NCBI RefSeq assembly: GCF_002140175.1
Contig: NZ_NGMO01000003.1
Span: 179,905-239,893, forward strand
Length of the DNA stretch: 59,989 bases
From: Candidatus Enterococcus wittei
GTDB taxonomy: Bacteria > Bacillota > Bacilli > Lactobacillales > Enterococcaceae
Direction: 5' to 3'
The number at the start of each line of letters is the position of its first letter. Within the stretch, counting starts at the first letter, position 1. The translations under genes and the position numbers were made by a program. Positions 22,644 through 32,164 of this stretch are shown in pieces. The notes beneath the pieces were generated by a model. That model had not been told where the DNA came from, did not search any database, and was given only the letters and a program-made list of their open reading frames with translations.

Positions 22644-23561
22644 ATGAGTAACGTGATCATTAAAGCAACATCAAAACAATTAGAAACAATGAAAGAAGCT
22701 TATCAGCCTTTCTTACAGCACAAAAATATCCCCTATACCCTTTTTTCGGCCAAAAAAAACGGGACGACGATTACTGCTTATACTTCTGGTAAAGTGATGT
22801 TCCAAGGGTCTTCAGCAGAATCAGAAGCCGCTCGATGGGGCAGTTTACAAACCGGTCCCGAAAAAAAAATAAAACCTACTGTAAATTTGCCTAAAGATAT
22901 CCAAAAATTATCTGTTTTAGGTAGCGATGAGGTAGGAAATGGTAGTTATTTTGGTCCCTTGACCGTTTGTGCAGCTTACGTTGATCAAACAAATTTAACT
23001 AAGTTGCGGACATTAGGTGTGCGAGATTCAAAAGAATTAAAGGACACGCAAATCGTTCAATTAGCCAAAGTGCTGAAAGAAACGATCCCTTATCAACTAT
23101 TAGTCTTATCTCCAAAGAAATATAATGAGATCCAGCCAAAATACAATGCAGTCAGGATGAAAGTAGCTCTACATAATCAGGCTATCCACTTATTGTTACA
23201 AAAAATTGCACCAACCAAACCCGAAGCAATTTTAATCGATCAGTTTACGCCAGAAGCAAACTTTAAAAAATATGCCCGTCTAGAACAACATCAAATTCAA
23301 GAAAAAATGTATTTTGTTACCAAAGGGGAACAATATCATTTGGCGGTAGCTGCTGCATCGATCATTAGCAGAGCAAGCTTTTTAGAAGAATTACAAAAAG
23401 AATCTACTGAATTAGGCATTCCACTACCTTCAGGGGCAGGTACGAAATCAGACCAAGTCGCAGCATCCATCCTAAAAAAAGGAGGCTTGTCTCTTCTAGC
23501 CAACTATGCAAAACTCCATTTTGCAAATACCGAAAAAGCCCAAAAAATGCTGGAAGAATAA
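22644..23561 (+). CDS. rnhC: Ribonuclease HIII
   Basis: Removes RNA from RNA-DNA hybrids; 305 residues from the ATG at 22644, chosen because AGGAGG is seven bases upstream (an upstream in-frame ATG has none). An N-terminal TBP-like substrate-binding domain (VIIKATSKQLETMKEAY) is followed by the RNase H fold with LGSDEVGNGSYFGPL, RDSKELKD, AILIDQF and AAASIISRASFLEE, carrying the acidic active-site residues. It is divergent from zapA, the standard Firmicutes arrangement. Confidence 0.96.
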   Translation: MSNVIIKATSKQLETMKEAYQPFLQHKNIPYTLFSAKKNGTTITAYTSGKVMFQGSSAESEAARWGSLQTGPEKKIKPTVNLPKDIQKLSVLGSDEVGNGSYFGPLTVCAAYVDQTNLTKLRTLGVRDSKELKDTQIVQLAKVLKETIPYQLLVLSPKKYNEIQPKYNAVRMKVALHNQAIHLLLQKIAPTKPEAILIDQFTPEANFKKYARLEQHQIQEKMYFVTKGEQYHLAVAAASIISRASFLEELQKESTELGIPLPSGAGTKSDQVAASILKKGGLSLLANYAKLHFANTEKAQKMLEE

Positions 23562-23676
23562 GCTGGTGGTTAAAAAGGAAATTAAAAATTTTGTCAGCTC
23601 AACCAGTTATTGGATCCATCCATTCTTCAGTCCTACTTACCGTTTATTATTACAACACTTGTTGTGAATAAACCTC

Positions 23677-23710
23677 AAAAAAGAATGAGACAAATGTCTC
23701 ATTCTTTTTT
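23677..23710. terminator. Bidirectional terminator between rnhC and the chitinase
   Basis: A-run, arms AGAATGAGACA and TGTCTCATTCT, then T-run; a perfect palindromic terminator serving two convergent genes. Confidence 0.9.
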
Positions 23711-23720
23711 ATGAATCCTA

Positions 23721-26700
23721 TTAGCCAATCAATTCCCATGGTCCCCATTGCTCAGCACCTGGTTGATTTCCTTGTGTCCACCATTTTGCTTTGTATTTTT
23801 TACCATTGAAAACTGCTACATCACCATTTGTATAAACCTTTGCACTGTTCCAATTACCAGCTTCCGGTGTGGTCCCTGGTCCTTCTGGAGTTGTGTTATC
23901 AGAAATCAATTCCCATGGACCATATTGGTCAGCACCTGGCTCATTTCCTCTTGTCCACCATTTTGCTTTGTAGGTTTTCCCTTGATAAGTTACAATGTCT
24001 CCTGCAACATAATCCTTATTTGGATCCCACTCGTTGCCTTGTGGCGGTGTCACTTCTTCTTTCACAGTGACTTTACGTGTTGCTTTCGCTTCCGCTTTGC
24101 CTGATACAGATTTCACTGTATAGGTCACTTCATAGTTTCCTGCTTTACTTGTATCTACATTTGATTCTACTTGAATATCTTTTGTTACATCATTTCCAAG
24201 AGCATCAACCGCTGTTACACCAGCTTTTGCATCGAATGTCTCACCTACAGTCAATGTCACAGCTTGAACACCACTAAATGTTGGGGCTTGTTCTTCTTGA
24301 ACTGTTACAGTGCGTTCTTTTGTTACTTTTTGACCTTCTTTGTCTTCTACTGAGTAAGTTAAGTGATACGTACCCACTTTTTCTGTGTCTACTGTACCTT
24401 CTACTTTGATACTTGCTGTTAGGTCCCCATCTTCTGAATCTGAAGCTGTTACACCTGCTAATGGGTCAAATGAATCGCCGATTGTTAATGTTACATCTGC
24501 TACACCAGAAATGACTGGTTTTTTATTTTCAGATGTTCCATCACCTTCGTAGTCGATCAAGTCTTTATAGCGGTTAACAAATTCCCAGTCGTACTTCTTA
24601 CCACTTGCATCCAATCCATTATCCCAGTTTACTGACCAAGTCATCAAGCCTTTGATTTGATTGTTGTCTTTGATTAGGCGTTCCATTGCTGTTTGGACAG
24701 CTGCTGGATCTTTAACATAACCACTTCCTGCTGCATCTGCGTTAGACGGCAAACCGATAACTAATTTATCCGCTGGAATTTGTACAAATTTTGAATGACC
24801 ATCGGTTCCATTGATCAATGCTGAAGTTAACCCATATAAAAACTCAGCTTTCTTCGCATCATCACTTTGTGATAACCATTGACCATTTTCTCCACTGATA
24901 CCGTCGCCACCTTGGTTGTAATATTGTGGATTGATCCAGTCATAGTAACCATCTAAACCACTAATGTATGGTTCATATGAACCAGAAGCTCTCAAGTAAG
25001 GGAATTCTGGTGCCATCGTGATCAAGAAGTTTTTACCTTCTTTTGCATAATGATCTTTTACTTCTTTTAATGCTGCTGGAATCACTGTTTGGTTTTCAGC
25101 TGCTGTGATTGCACTTTGCTCTAAGTCAATGTCGATCCCATCAAATCCATATTTATCTACTTGTTTGATGATCTCTGCAACAAACGCATCTTTATCACTT
25201 TGTGTTAATTCAATATGTGCATCTGCCCCACCTAATGCCAAGATAACTGAACGTCCTTGTGCGTTCAACTCACCTACTTGTTGACGGAATTCTTCATCTG
25301 TTTGTTTGTAAGGCTTAAACGTTGGGATGTGAGAACTTTCTGAAGCTTTCATAAAGGAAACGTCTACGACATTATAAGCTTCATCGATTTCATCTAATTC
25401 CATTGCTAAAGCTGTTCCGCGTTGGTAACCATCATTTTTAGAATCCCAGTTATGCCAGTAACCAACCATTACTTGGTTTTCTGGATTCACCATTTCTTCT
25501 GCTGGATCTACTGCTTTTTCTTTGACAGTGATTACACGTTCAGCAATTGTTTCTTTACCAGTTTGTGAAGTGGCTTTATAAGTTAAAGTATATTGACCTG
25601 CTTCTGAAGTATTTACTTCACCAGTTACTTCAATATTCTCAGAAGAAATTTCGTTTCCTCTGCCATCAATGGCACTAACGCCTGCTTTAGCATCAAATGA
25701 ATCACCTACAGAAATCGTCTTATCATTAATGCCACTGAAAATCGGCGCTTCTTCTGCTTCTACTGTAACAACACGAGTTGCTGTAGCTTCTACTCCAGAC
25801 TCAGAAGCTACTTTATACGTTAATTCGTAACGCCCTGGTTCTCCTACATTCACTTCACCTTCAACAGTGATTTCAGAAGTAAGATCATTTCCTTTAGCAT
25901 CGGTTGCAGTCACATCTGCCATTGGATCAAATGCGTCGCCTTCAAAGATAGTAGTATCAGAAATCCCTTGGAATTCTGGTGCCCGTTCTTCTTCTTTCAT
26001 TACAGTGATCACACGATTGCCTTCTGCTTTTGCACCTGTAGAATCTTCGACCGTATATGTTAATTCATAGGTTCCTGTTTCTGATGTATCCACAGTTCCT
26101 GTAACTTTTATACTAGAAGTCAAATCACCATCTTCTTTATCAAAAGCAGTTACTCCAGCCATTGGGTCAAATGATTCCCCTACGTTGACTGTTTGATTAA
26201 CCATTCCTGAAAGAACTGGTTTTTGATTTTCTGGTTCAGCTGCTTCACCGTAAATCACGTTAGAAGACAACATCGTTTTATTGTCATAGTACTGTTGCAA
26301 TTCTACACTTTCTACATTGGCTGGATCAACTTCAGCTCCATTTTCTGTAGCAAGTTTAAAATCATAAGTTGCACCTGGCTCGATGTACTTCGCATCATAG
26401 ACAGAACTTAAATCAACGATTGTTTTGCCGTTTTCAGCTGTTACAGTTCCTGCTTTATAATCACCTTTTGTCAATGTGCTGCCATCTTTCATCGTAATGA
26501 TGAATTTTGCTTTTTTAATCGTACTATAGAAGTTATCTGCGAATTTTAATGCATCGCCACCATACGCTTCTAGTACTTCATTATTTTTCACAGCAAAACT
26601 ATAACCATCTTTACCTGAATCAGTTGAAGTAACTTTGATGTTTAAGTCAACATTTAACCCATCATTCTTACCATCTTCGATTGTTTCTGGTAATTTAGCT

Positions 26701-28151
26701 GAACCAAATAGTTCTTTGGCCATCGTTCGAGTCAATTCATCACGCACATTGTCGCCATCATTGTCTTTATCTTGAGAACTTTGCCAAGAAATCATTCCGC
26801 CCAAATTATTTTCTTTCACATATTTTGCTTTTTCTGTTACAGATCGTTCGTTATCAAATGTATAGAAGTCGCCACTTGCTTCGCTATATAAGTAAGGAGC
26901 TTTTGCTACATCATCCCAGTATTCTTTCAATCCTAGATCATTTGCTTTTAATTTGTCGATGCTACGGTAAGACCAGACCCCGCTGCGACGTCCACCGTCC
27001 CCAACTTTTAGAGGAGCTTCATTCAACGCACCACGTGATGGAGTCATATCTGCATCTGTACCAGCAATGGCTGCATCTTGGAATAATCCTGGAAGCTGTG
27101 CATCGTTTCCTTTTGCTACAGATTCCCAACCACGAGTGTAGAAAGCTGCACCGATGACTACTTTTTCCATTTGAACATTTTCAGATTTCAAATACTGTAC
27201 GACTGCGTCTACTGAAAATCCAGTTGGATCATTCGGATTCGTATACAAAGCAGTTTGGTGTCCACTTTGTTCATCCCAAGCGCCTCTCATGTCATAGGTC
27301 ATCATATTCCCAAAGTCAATAATCTGGAATAATTTTTCTAAGTCTACGCCACCTTGTTTTAATTGTTTTTCTGTACCTGGTAAAGCAACACTTAATTCAT
27401 ACGTTTTGCCTTCTTCAATACCTTGTTTATCTAATGCTGTTCTGAAATCTTGCATTAAAGTTACAAAGTTTTCACCATCCGCTTCACTTGCATAAGGTGT
27501 TCCTTCGTCATTCATATTATCTACTTTGTCACCGTCACGAACAATTCCTGGAAACTCCCAATCCACATCAACAAAGTCCATCCCAGTATATTTGATGAAT
27601 CTTAATACATTTTCAACAAAATGTGCACGTTTAGTTGCATCAGCAGCTACAGTTGCAAATTCTGCTGATTTAGACCAACCACCTAATGAAATCCCCAATT
27701 TCATATTAGGGTTTTGTTTACGTAATGCTGCTAATGCTGGAACAACACCTGATAGTTGGTCTCCCCATGTGTTATCTGATCCAACAGGGTTACCGAAAGC
27801 TGCATCTTTGTCTGTTAAGATAAGGTCTCCATTAGCATCGAAGTCTAGGAATGCAAAATTTAAATGTGTATATGTATCTGCTGGTAAATCTTTCGGATAT
27901 TGATTTCCTTGGCCACCCCATACAGACCAGTCTCCATAATACATGACATTTCTATAAGGTGCTTGCTCTTGCTTTTCAGTTTTCTTTGTTTCCATTTTTT
28001 TAGAAACTGATGCTTTCTTTTCTGCTGCATAAGCATTTGTTGTCAATCCCATTACTGGTGTCACCAACGTTGTAACAGTTGATAAGACAACTAGTCCCAT
28101 GGATACTGCAGAACGTAAATATCTTTTCTTTTGCTTTTTTGATAGTTGCAT
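23721..28151 (-). CDS. Secreted multidomain chitinase with two GH18 catalytic domains
   Basis: 1476 residues. Signal peptide about 1-43 (hydrophobic core GLVVLSTVTTLV, cleavage after AYA). GH18 domain 1, about 66-484, has the catalytic motif DFVDVDWE (D192, D195, D197, E199). An unassigned beta-rich domain covers about 495-640. Three DUF5011/Ig-like repeats follow (about 643-718, 723-798, 802-877). GH18 domain 2, about 892-1200, has DGIDIDLE (D1004, D1007, D1009, E1011). Two more Ig-like repeats (1210-1286, 1288-1366) and two CBM5/12-type chitin-binding modules (1375-1416, 1433-1475; each with KAKWWT and GPWELI) complete it. No LPxTG anchor is seen, so it is released or held by its modules. 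It would cleave chitin or related GlcNAc polymers. GGGGAGG precedes the ATG. Confidence 0.93.
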   Translation of the reverse strand: MQLSKKQKKRYLRSAVSMGLVVLSTVTTLVTPVMGLTTNAYAAEKKASVSKKMETKKTEKQEQAPYRNVMYYGDWSVWGGQGNQYPKDLPADTYTHLNFAFLDFDANGDLILTDKDAAFGNPVGSDNTWGDQLSGVVPALAALRKQNPNMKLGISLGGWSKSAEFATVAADATKRAHFVENVLRFIKYTGMDFVDVDWEFPGIVRDGDKVDNMNDEGTPYASEADGENFVTLMQDFRTALDKQGIEEGKTYELSVALPGTEKQLKQGGVDLEKLFQIIDFGNMMTYDMRGAWDEQSGHQTALYTNPNDPTGFSVDAVVQYLKSENVQMEKVVIGAAFYTRGWESVAKGNDAQLPGLFQDAAIAGTDADMTPSRGALNEAPLKVGDGGRRSGVWSYRSIDKLKANDLGLKEYWDDVAKAPYLYSEASGDFYTFDNERSVTEKAKYVKENNLGGMISWQSSQDKDNDGDNVRDELTRTMAKELFGSAKLPETIEDGKNDGLNVDLNIKVTSTDSGKDGYSFAVKNNEVLEAYGGDALKFADNFYSTIKKAKFIITMKDGSTLTKGDYKAGTVTAENGKTIVDLSSVYDAKYIEPGATYDFKLATENGAEVDPANVESVELQQYYDNKTMLSSNVIYGEAAEPENQKPVLSGMVNQTVNVGESFDPMAGVTAFDKEDGDLTSSIKVTGTVDTSETGTYELTYTVEDSTGAKAEGNRVITVMKEEERAPEFQGISDTTIFEGDAFDPMADVTATDAKGNDLTSEITVEGEVNVGEPGRYELTYKVASESGVEATATRVVTVEAEEAPIFSGINDKTISVGDSFDAKAGVSAIDGRGNEISSENIEVTGEVNTSEAGQYTLTYKATSQTGKETIAERVITVKEKAVDPAEEMVNPENQVMVGYWHNWDSKNDGYQRGTALAMELDEIDEAYNVVDVSFMKASESSHIPTFKPYKQTDEEFRQQVGELNAQGRSVILALGGADAHIELTQSDKDAFVAEIIKQVDKYGFDGIDIDLEQSAITAAENQTVIPAALKEVKDHYAKEGKNFLITMAPEFPYLRASGSYEPYISGLDGYYDWINPQYYNQGGDGISGENGQWLSQSDDAKKAEFLYGLTSALINGTDGHSKFVQIPADKLVIGLPSNADAAGSGYVKDPAAVQTAMERLIKDNNQIKGLMTWSVNWDNGLDASGKKYDWEFVNRYKDLIDYEGDGTSENKKPVISGVADVTLTIGDSFDPLAGVTASDSEDGDLTASIKVEGTVDTEKVGTYHLTYSVEDKEGQKVTKERTVTVQEEQAPTFSGVQAVTLTVGETFDAKAGVTAVDALGNDVTKDIQVESNVDTSKAGNYEVTYTVKSVSGKAEAKATRKVTVKEEVTPPQGNEWDPNKDYVAGDIVTYQGKTYKAKWWTRGNEPGADQYGPWELISDNTTPEGPGTTPEAGNWNSAKVYTNGDVAVFNGKKYKAKWWTQGNQPGAEQWGPWELIG

Positions 28152-28769
28152 GGTTAATGTAATCCTCCCCGATTTGTCGATAAGTAACTATTTTTTCTTA
28201 CTTATTCTTTCTAATTCATAAAATATTTCTTGAAATCAGTTACATCATTAGGCCCTCACTAATTTTAGTAACTGTTTTTTCTGTGTTAACTACTTCTAAA
28301 TGGATCCTATCCACTTGAAGCTTTACAGCAAACTTCAAAGACACAATAAAATAACTTTATTTTCTTTTAAATTAAAAGAAACTCATTTTTAATGCAATCA
28401 TATTTTCATTTATCCCGAAAAACAAGTATGTACTGATTTTTTTATAATATGTTATTTACACCCCTTTCTTTATGAGAAAAATGTGAAACACTATATTTAA
28501 AATAGTATTTCTAAAAGAATATTACCACCTGAAAAACGTATAATCAAGGAGTTTTTTATAAAAAACATTAAAAAATTTTAATTTTAATTGTTATTTTTTA
28601 ATATATGTATATAGTATGGGAAAGAATTAGAACATCACAATTTTATAAAATAATCGTATAAGAAAATAAAAAATATTAATATTTTATCATTTTTTATATA
28701 AAATAAAAAATAACGACACAAATATAAAAAAAGCACTCCAGAACCCAGTGCGCATTCTCGGAGTGTTTC
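28152..28769. other. Long AT-rich intergenic region upstream of the chitinase gene
   Basis: About 600 bp without a gene. Bases 28560-28730 are almost pure A and T. It must hold the chitinase promoter; I see no convincing cre site. A hairpin (GCACTCC against GGAGTG) at 28728-28765, with T-rich flank on the minus strand, is a probable terminator for the TetR gene. Confidence 0.6.
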
Positions 28770-29342
28770 TTATTTTAATACACCATTTAAATATAAATCA
28801 ATGAATTGTTCCACGCTAAAAGGGTTCTCTAGCGAACTGGTCGATTCAGTAATATAAGGTGCTAACAAAAGAAAGAAATGTTTGGCTGCCATTTCTGTTG
28901 TAATATGGTTTCTCAATGCTGCTTGATTCATTGAAAATACAATTTCAAATGGTTCTCGGTAACTTTTTTTCCATAAATAAAACAGGTGGGTTTGTAAGTC
29001 CGAAGAAAGGTGTAACTTTAAATCATGGAGCATCATAAACAAATCTAAAAGATGCGTTTGAACCAAATAGTTTGTCATCTGTATCAATGCTTTTTGAAAG
29101 TCCGTTTTATTTTCATCCAAGATTGCTCTCAAATCTTTACCAACGGTCAACAAATGTTCTTCTAATACTGCTGTATATAATTTTTCTTTGTCCCCAAAAT
29201 AATGGTACAGATTCGGTTGAGTCACACCAGCATTTTTTGCGATTTCTCTTGTTGAAGTCGCTTGATAACCTTTTGACATGAATAAACGATTCGCTTCTTT
29301 TAAGATTCTTGATTGTGTATCTTTATTGTATCGATGGACCAC
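28770..29342 (-). CDS. TetR/AcrR family transcriptional regulator
   Basis: 190 residues. The N-terminal TetR helix-turn-helix is clear: RILKEANRLFMSKGYQATST followed by REIAKNAGVTQPNLYHYFGD. The ligand-binding part is divergent. It is the last gene of a three-gene minus-strand unit with an ABC exporter, 17 bases after the ATPase gene. It most likely represses that operon, possibly through the palindrome at 31137-31171; the inducer is unknown. Confidence 0.9.
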   Translation of the reverse strand: MVHRYNKDTQSRILKEANRLFMSKGYQATSTREIAKNAGVTQPNLYHYFGDKEKLYTAVLEEHLLTVGKDLRAILDENKTDFQKALIQMTNYLVQTHLLDLFMMLHDLKLHLSSDLQTHLFYLWKKSYREPFEIVFSMNQAALRNHITTEMAAKHFFLLLAPYITESTSSLENPFSVEQFIDLYLNGVLK

Positions 29343-29359
29343 GTTTTACACCTTCTACC

Positions 29360-30028
29360 TTAATTTTTTTCTCGAAAGACACCATCTTCTATCATAAATA
29401 CTTTATCACATCTGTCAATCAGCCGTGTATCATGCGTCACCATAATAATCGCTTTATTTTTTTCTTTTGACTCTTTTGCCAAGATATTGACGACTTCTTT
29501 TGCCTTTTCCGAATCCAAGCTTGCTGTAGGCTCATCTGCAAGAATAATGGATGGATCATTATAAAGTGCTCGAGCAATAGCTACTCGTTGACGTTCGCCC
29601 CCTGATAAATCTTCGGGATACTTGTTGACTAATCCATCCACTCCCAATTGTTCGAATAGTTTTTCCGCTTCTTTTTGTCGATTTTCATGCTTCACTTTGT
29701 CTACTAAAGCCAACTGCTTTTTCACTGAAAGAAACGGCACTAAGTTAGAGGCTTGTAAAATAAAGCCGATTTCCTTAAATCTCAACTTGACTCTTTCTTT
29801 CTCAGGTCTTTCGCTAAAGGGTTCATCGTTGATAAAGACTGTCCCTTTACTTGGCGTTTGTAACCCTCCAGCAATGGTCAAAAATGTGCTTTTCCCAGAT
29901 CCAGAAGGACCAATAACCGCAACAAATTCTCCTTTATTGATGGTCATATTGGTTTTTTTCAACGCTTGGATGACTTCATCGCCATCTTTGAAATTTTTTT
30001 CAACATTTTTAAATTCAATAGCTTTCAT
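29360..30028 (-). CDS. ABC transporter ATPase (MacB/LolD-like)
   Basis: 222 residues with Walker A VIGPSGSGKSTFL, signature LSGGERQRVAIARAL and Walker B IILADEPTASLD. This is the short ATPase typical of FtsX-like exporters for peptides, antibiotics or lipoproteins. It lies 15 bases after the permease gene. Confidence 0.93.
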   Translation of the reverse strand: MKAIEFKNVEKNFKDGDEVIQALKKTNMTINKGEFVAVIGPSGSGKSTFLTIAGGLQTPSKGTVFINDEPFSERPEKERVKLRFKEIGFILQASNLVPFLSVKKQLALVDKVKHENRQKEAEKLFEQLGVDGLVNKYPEDLSGGERQRVAIARALYNDPSIILADEPTASLDSEKAKEVVNILAKESKEKNKAIIMVTHDTRLIDRCDKVFMIEDGVFREKN

Positions 30029-30043
30029 ATTATATCCCCTTTT

Positions 30044-31114
30044 CTAACCAATTGCTTTCAATGGGTCGATTTTTACGATCGTTCTCACGGAAAAGAGCGC
30101 TCCTAAAATAGCCACAACCAGCATCATTACACCAAGCACTCCAAAGAATAACCAATTACTTTGAAACGGAACTGCGTCAGGTAAAACCAACGAAGTAACA
30201 AATGTCCCGAGCATCCCGAGAGCCACTCCGAAGAAAGATAATAAAAAGGTTTGTGCAACGACTGAACGTGCGATGAATCCTCCAGTAATCCCTTGCGCTT
30301 TCATTACGCCAAAAATATTGATCTTTTGCATCGTCAATACATAGATGAAGATCCCAATAACGATAGCCGCAATCACAATCAAGAAGCCAATCATAAAACC
30401 AAAAGTCAAAACTTGTGCATTGTACCCAGGAAGCTCATTGATAAACTTAGAAATCGTTATTTGTTCTAAATCATCTGGTAAGTTAGTCACTTCACCTCGC
30501 ACAACAATTGCATTGATTCGAGCATTCTCACTCGTGTCTGCCTTTTCAAAACGAATCTCTTGATACGCATCAATACTAGTATATAAGACAGGTGAAACAT
30601 TAAATTTAGCTTGATCCGTAAATCCTGTTAATTTAAATGTTTTATCACTGCCAGATAACTTAACGGTATCTCCCACCTTTAAGCCATACTCATCTTGCAA
30701 ACTAATGTCACCAACCGCTTCATCATTTGTTTCAAACTCTTTTCCTTCAATAATATTGGGCATAATAAATTGATTAGGATCAATACCAAAGAAACTTACG
30801 TTGATTTTACCAGCGTCTTTCTGATCTTTACTCGTCACAACACCGGGTGTCTGTGCTAAGTAAGCGATTTGATCTCCTTCAACTTCTTCCGCTACTTTTT
30901 TTGTAATCATTGACATGCCTAAATTGGTATTTGCATCCTGCGATAATACAATCGTGTCCGCTTCCCATTTATCCACAGCTGTCCGATTATCTTGGGCTAA
31001 TCCATAAGCTAATCCAGTCAAGAAAAAAACAAGATAGGCGATCAAGAACATCACCCCAGTAACTAATCCATAACGCAATTTTGAATGAATGATTTCATTT
31101 AATGCTAAAAACAT
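30044..31114 (-). CDS. ABC transporter permease (FtsX/MacB family)
   Basis: 356 residues: one N-terminal helix, a large extracellular domain (about 40-230) and three C-terminal helices ending GALFSVRTIVKIDPLKAIG, the usual FtsX tail. GGGGGAG lies upstream of the ATG. As first gene of the unit it sits directly behind the candidate TetR operator. The substrate is not evident; adjacent TetR-controlled exporters of this type often respond to antimicrobials. Confidence 0.9.
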   Translation of the reverse strand: MFLALNEIIHSKLRYGLVTGVMFLIAYLVFFLTGLAYGLAQDNRTAVDKWEADTIVLSQDANTNLGMSMITKKVAEEVEGDQIAYLAQTPGVVTSKDQKDAGKINVSFFGIDPNQFIMPNIIEGKEFETNDEAVGDISLQDEYGLKVGDTVKLSGSDKTFKLTGFTDQAKFNVSPVLYTSIDAYQEIRFEKADTSENARINAIVVRGEVTNLPDDLEQITISKFINELPGYNAQVLTFGFMIGFLIVIAAIVIGIFIYVLTMQKINIFGVMKAQGITGGFIARSVVAQTFLLSFFGVALGMLGTFVTSLVLPDAVPFQSNWLFFGVLGVMMLVVAILGALFSVRTIVKIDPLKAIG

Positions 31115-31136
31115 CTAACTCCCCCTTATAAAAAAA

Positions 31137-31171
31137 TTATCAAGTGATAAAATAATTTTATCACTTGATAA
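31137..31171. promoter_or_regulatory. 35-bp palindrome, candidate TetR operator
   Basis: Two 17-base arms, TTATCAAGTGATAAAAT and its exact complement, flank one central base. Each arm contains the near-palindrome TTATCA-AG-TGATAA, so two dimers could bind. It lies 23 bp upstream of the exporter permease start. Confidence 0.7.
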
Positions 31172-31289
31172 ATTTTTAGCAGAATAATCTGCTCATAAAT
31201 GAGTTTTTTATTATCGAATCTCCGAAATGCTTATGAAATAAAGATTAGATCATATCAGCAATCCCTTTATAGGTGCAGTTTCTTATAGC

Positions 31290-32162
31290 TTACTTAAAAT
31301 TATTTTCTCTAATATAGCCTGCCTTGTTCAATATCGGCAAAAGGTACTGCTTTGCTTGGATAATTTGCTGTTCAAAATCCTGTTGTGCGCCGCACCACAT
31401 CTCAATTAAAAATGGCCCCTCAAAACCAATTCTTTTTAGAGTCTTTAATAATCCTAAAAAATCAACACACCCTTCCCCAAAAGGAACTTCTCGGAACTTT
31501 CCTGCACTTGTTGGTGTTACTGCAAGTGTATCTTTTAAATGAACAGACGTAATATATTCAATGCCTTTTTCAAGTTCCAAAGCGGCATCACTTTTGTGCC
31601 AAGCTGCCAAATTCCCTAAATCTGGATAAACTTGAAGATAAGGGGAGCGAATTTGTTTTTTCAACTCCAAATATTTACTGATCGAATTCATAAACGGATC
31701 GTCCATCACTTCGATTGACAGGATGATCCCATATTGTGCTGCTTCTTTCACACTTGCTGTTAATCCCCTAATAAACTTTTCTCTAGAATCAATCGATTTT
31801 TCTTCATAATAGACATCATATCCAGCAACTTGGATAATCCTAACTCCTAAGTGATATGCGAGTTGGATGGCACGTTTCATCATTGTAAAAGCTTCTGTCC
31901 GTGTTTTTTCATTCGATGATCCAAAAGGAAATCGACGATGCCCACTCAAACAAATCGAATGGATCTGCACGCCTGTGACCTCCATGGCTTGCCTTATTCG
32001 ATTCATTTCTTTCTCCGACCATTGAAGCCTGACTAATCGTTCTTCACTTTCATCGATTGACATTTCAATAAAATCAAACCCTAACCTTTTGACCAAATAC
32101 AAACGATCGAGCCATGAAAGATCATCGGGCAAAGCCTTTTCGTAAATCCCTAATCTAGTCAT
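31290..32162 (-). CDS. ulaE: L-ribulose-5-phosphate 3-epimerase (UlaE / SgaU)
   Basis: Converts L-xylulose 5-phosphate to L-ribulose 5-phosphate in L-ascorbate catabolism; TIM-barrel of the xylose-isomerase-like superfamily. Family marks: RLGIYEKALPDDLSW at the start, FIEMSIDESEERLVRLQW, and HLKDTLAVTPTSAGKFREVP with the metal-binding region. The ATG at 32162 (290 residues) has GGGGAG seven bases upstream; it overlaps the end of ulaD. Last gene of the ula operon. Confidence 0.92.
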   Translation of the reverse strand: MTRLGIYEKALPDDLSWLDRLYLVKRLGFDFIEMSIDESEERLVRLQWSEKEMNRIRQAMEVTGVQIHSICLSGHRRFPFGSSNEKTRTEAFTMMKRAIQLAYHLGVRIIQVAGYDVYYEEKSIDSREKFIRGLTASVKEAAQYGIILSIEVMDDPFMNSISKYLELKKQIRSPYLQVYPDLGNLAAWHKSDAALELEKGIEYITSVHLKDTLAVTPTSAGKFREVPFGEGCVDFLGLLKTLKRIGFEGPFLIEMWCGAQQDFEQQIIQAKQYLLPILNKAGYIRENNFK

Positions 32163-32164
32163 TG

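Noticed and set aside
26825-27157. Plus-strand ORFs opposite the chitinase (for example 110 codons here, 125 codons at 27526)
   Set aside because: They are antisense shadows of a well-supported gene with unnatural composition and no binding sites.
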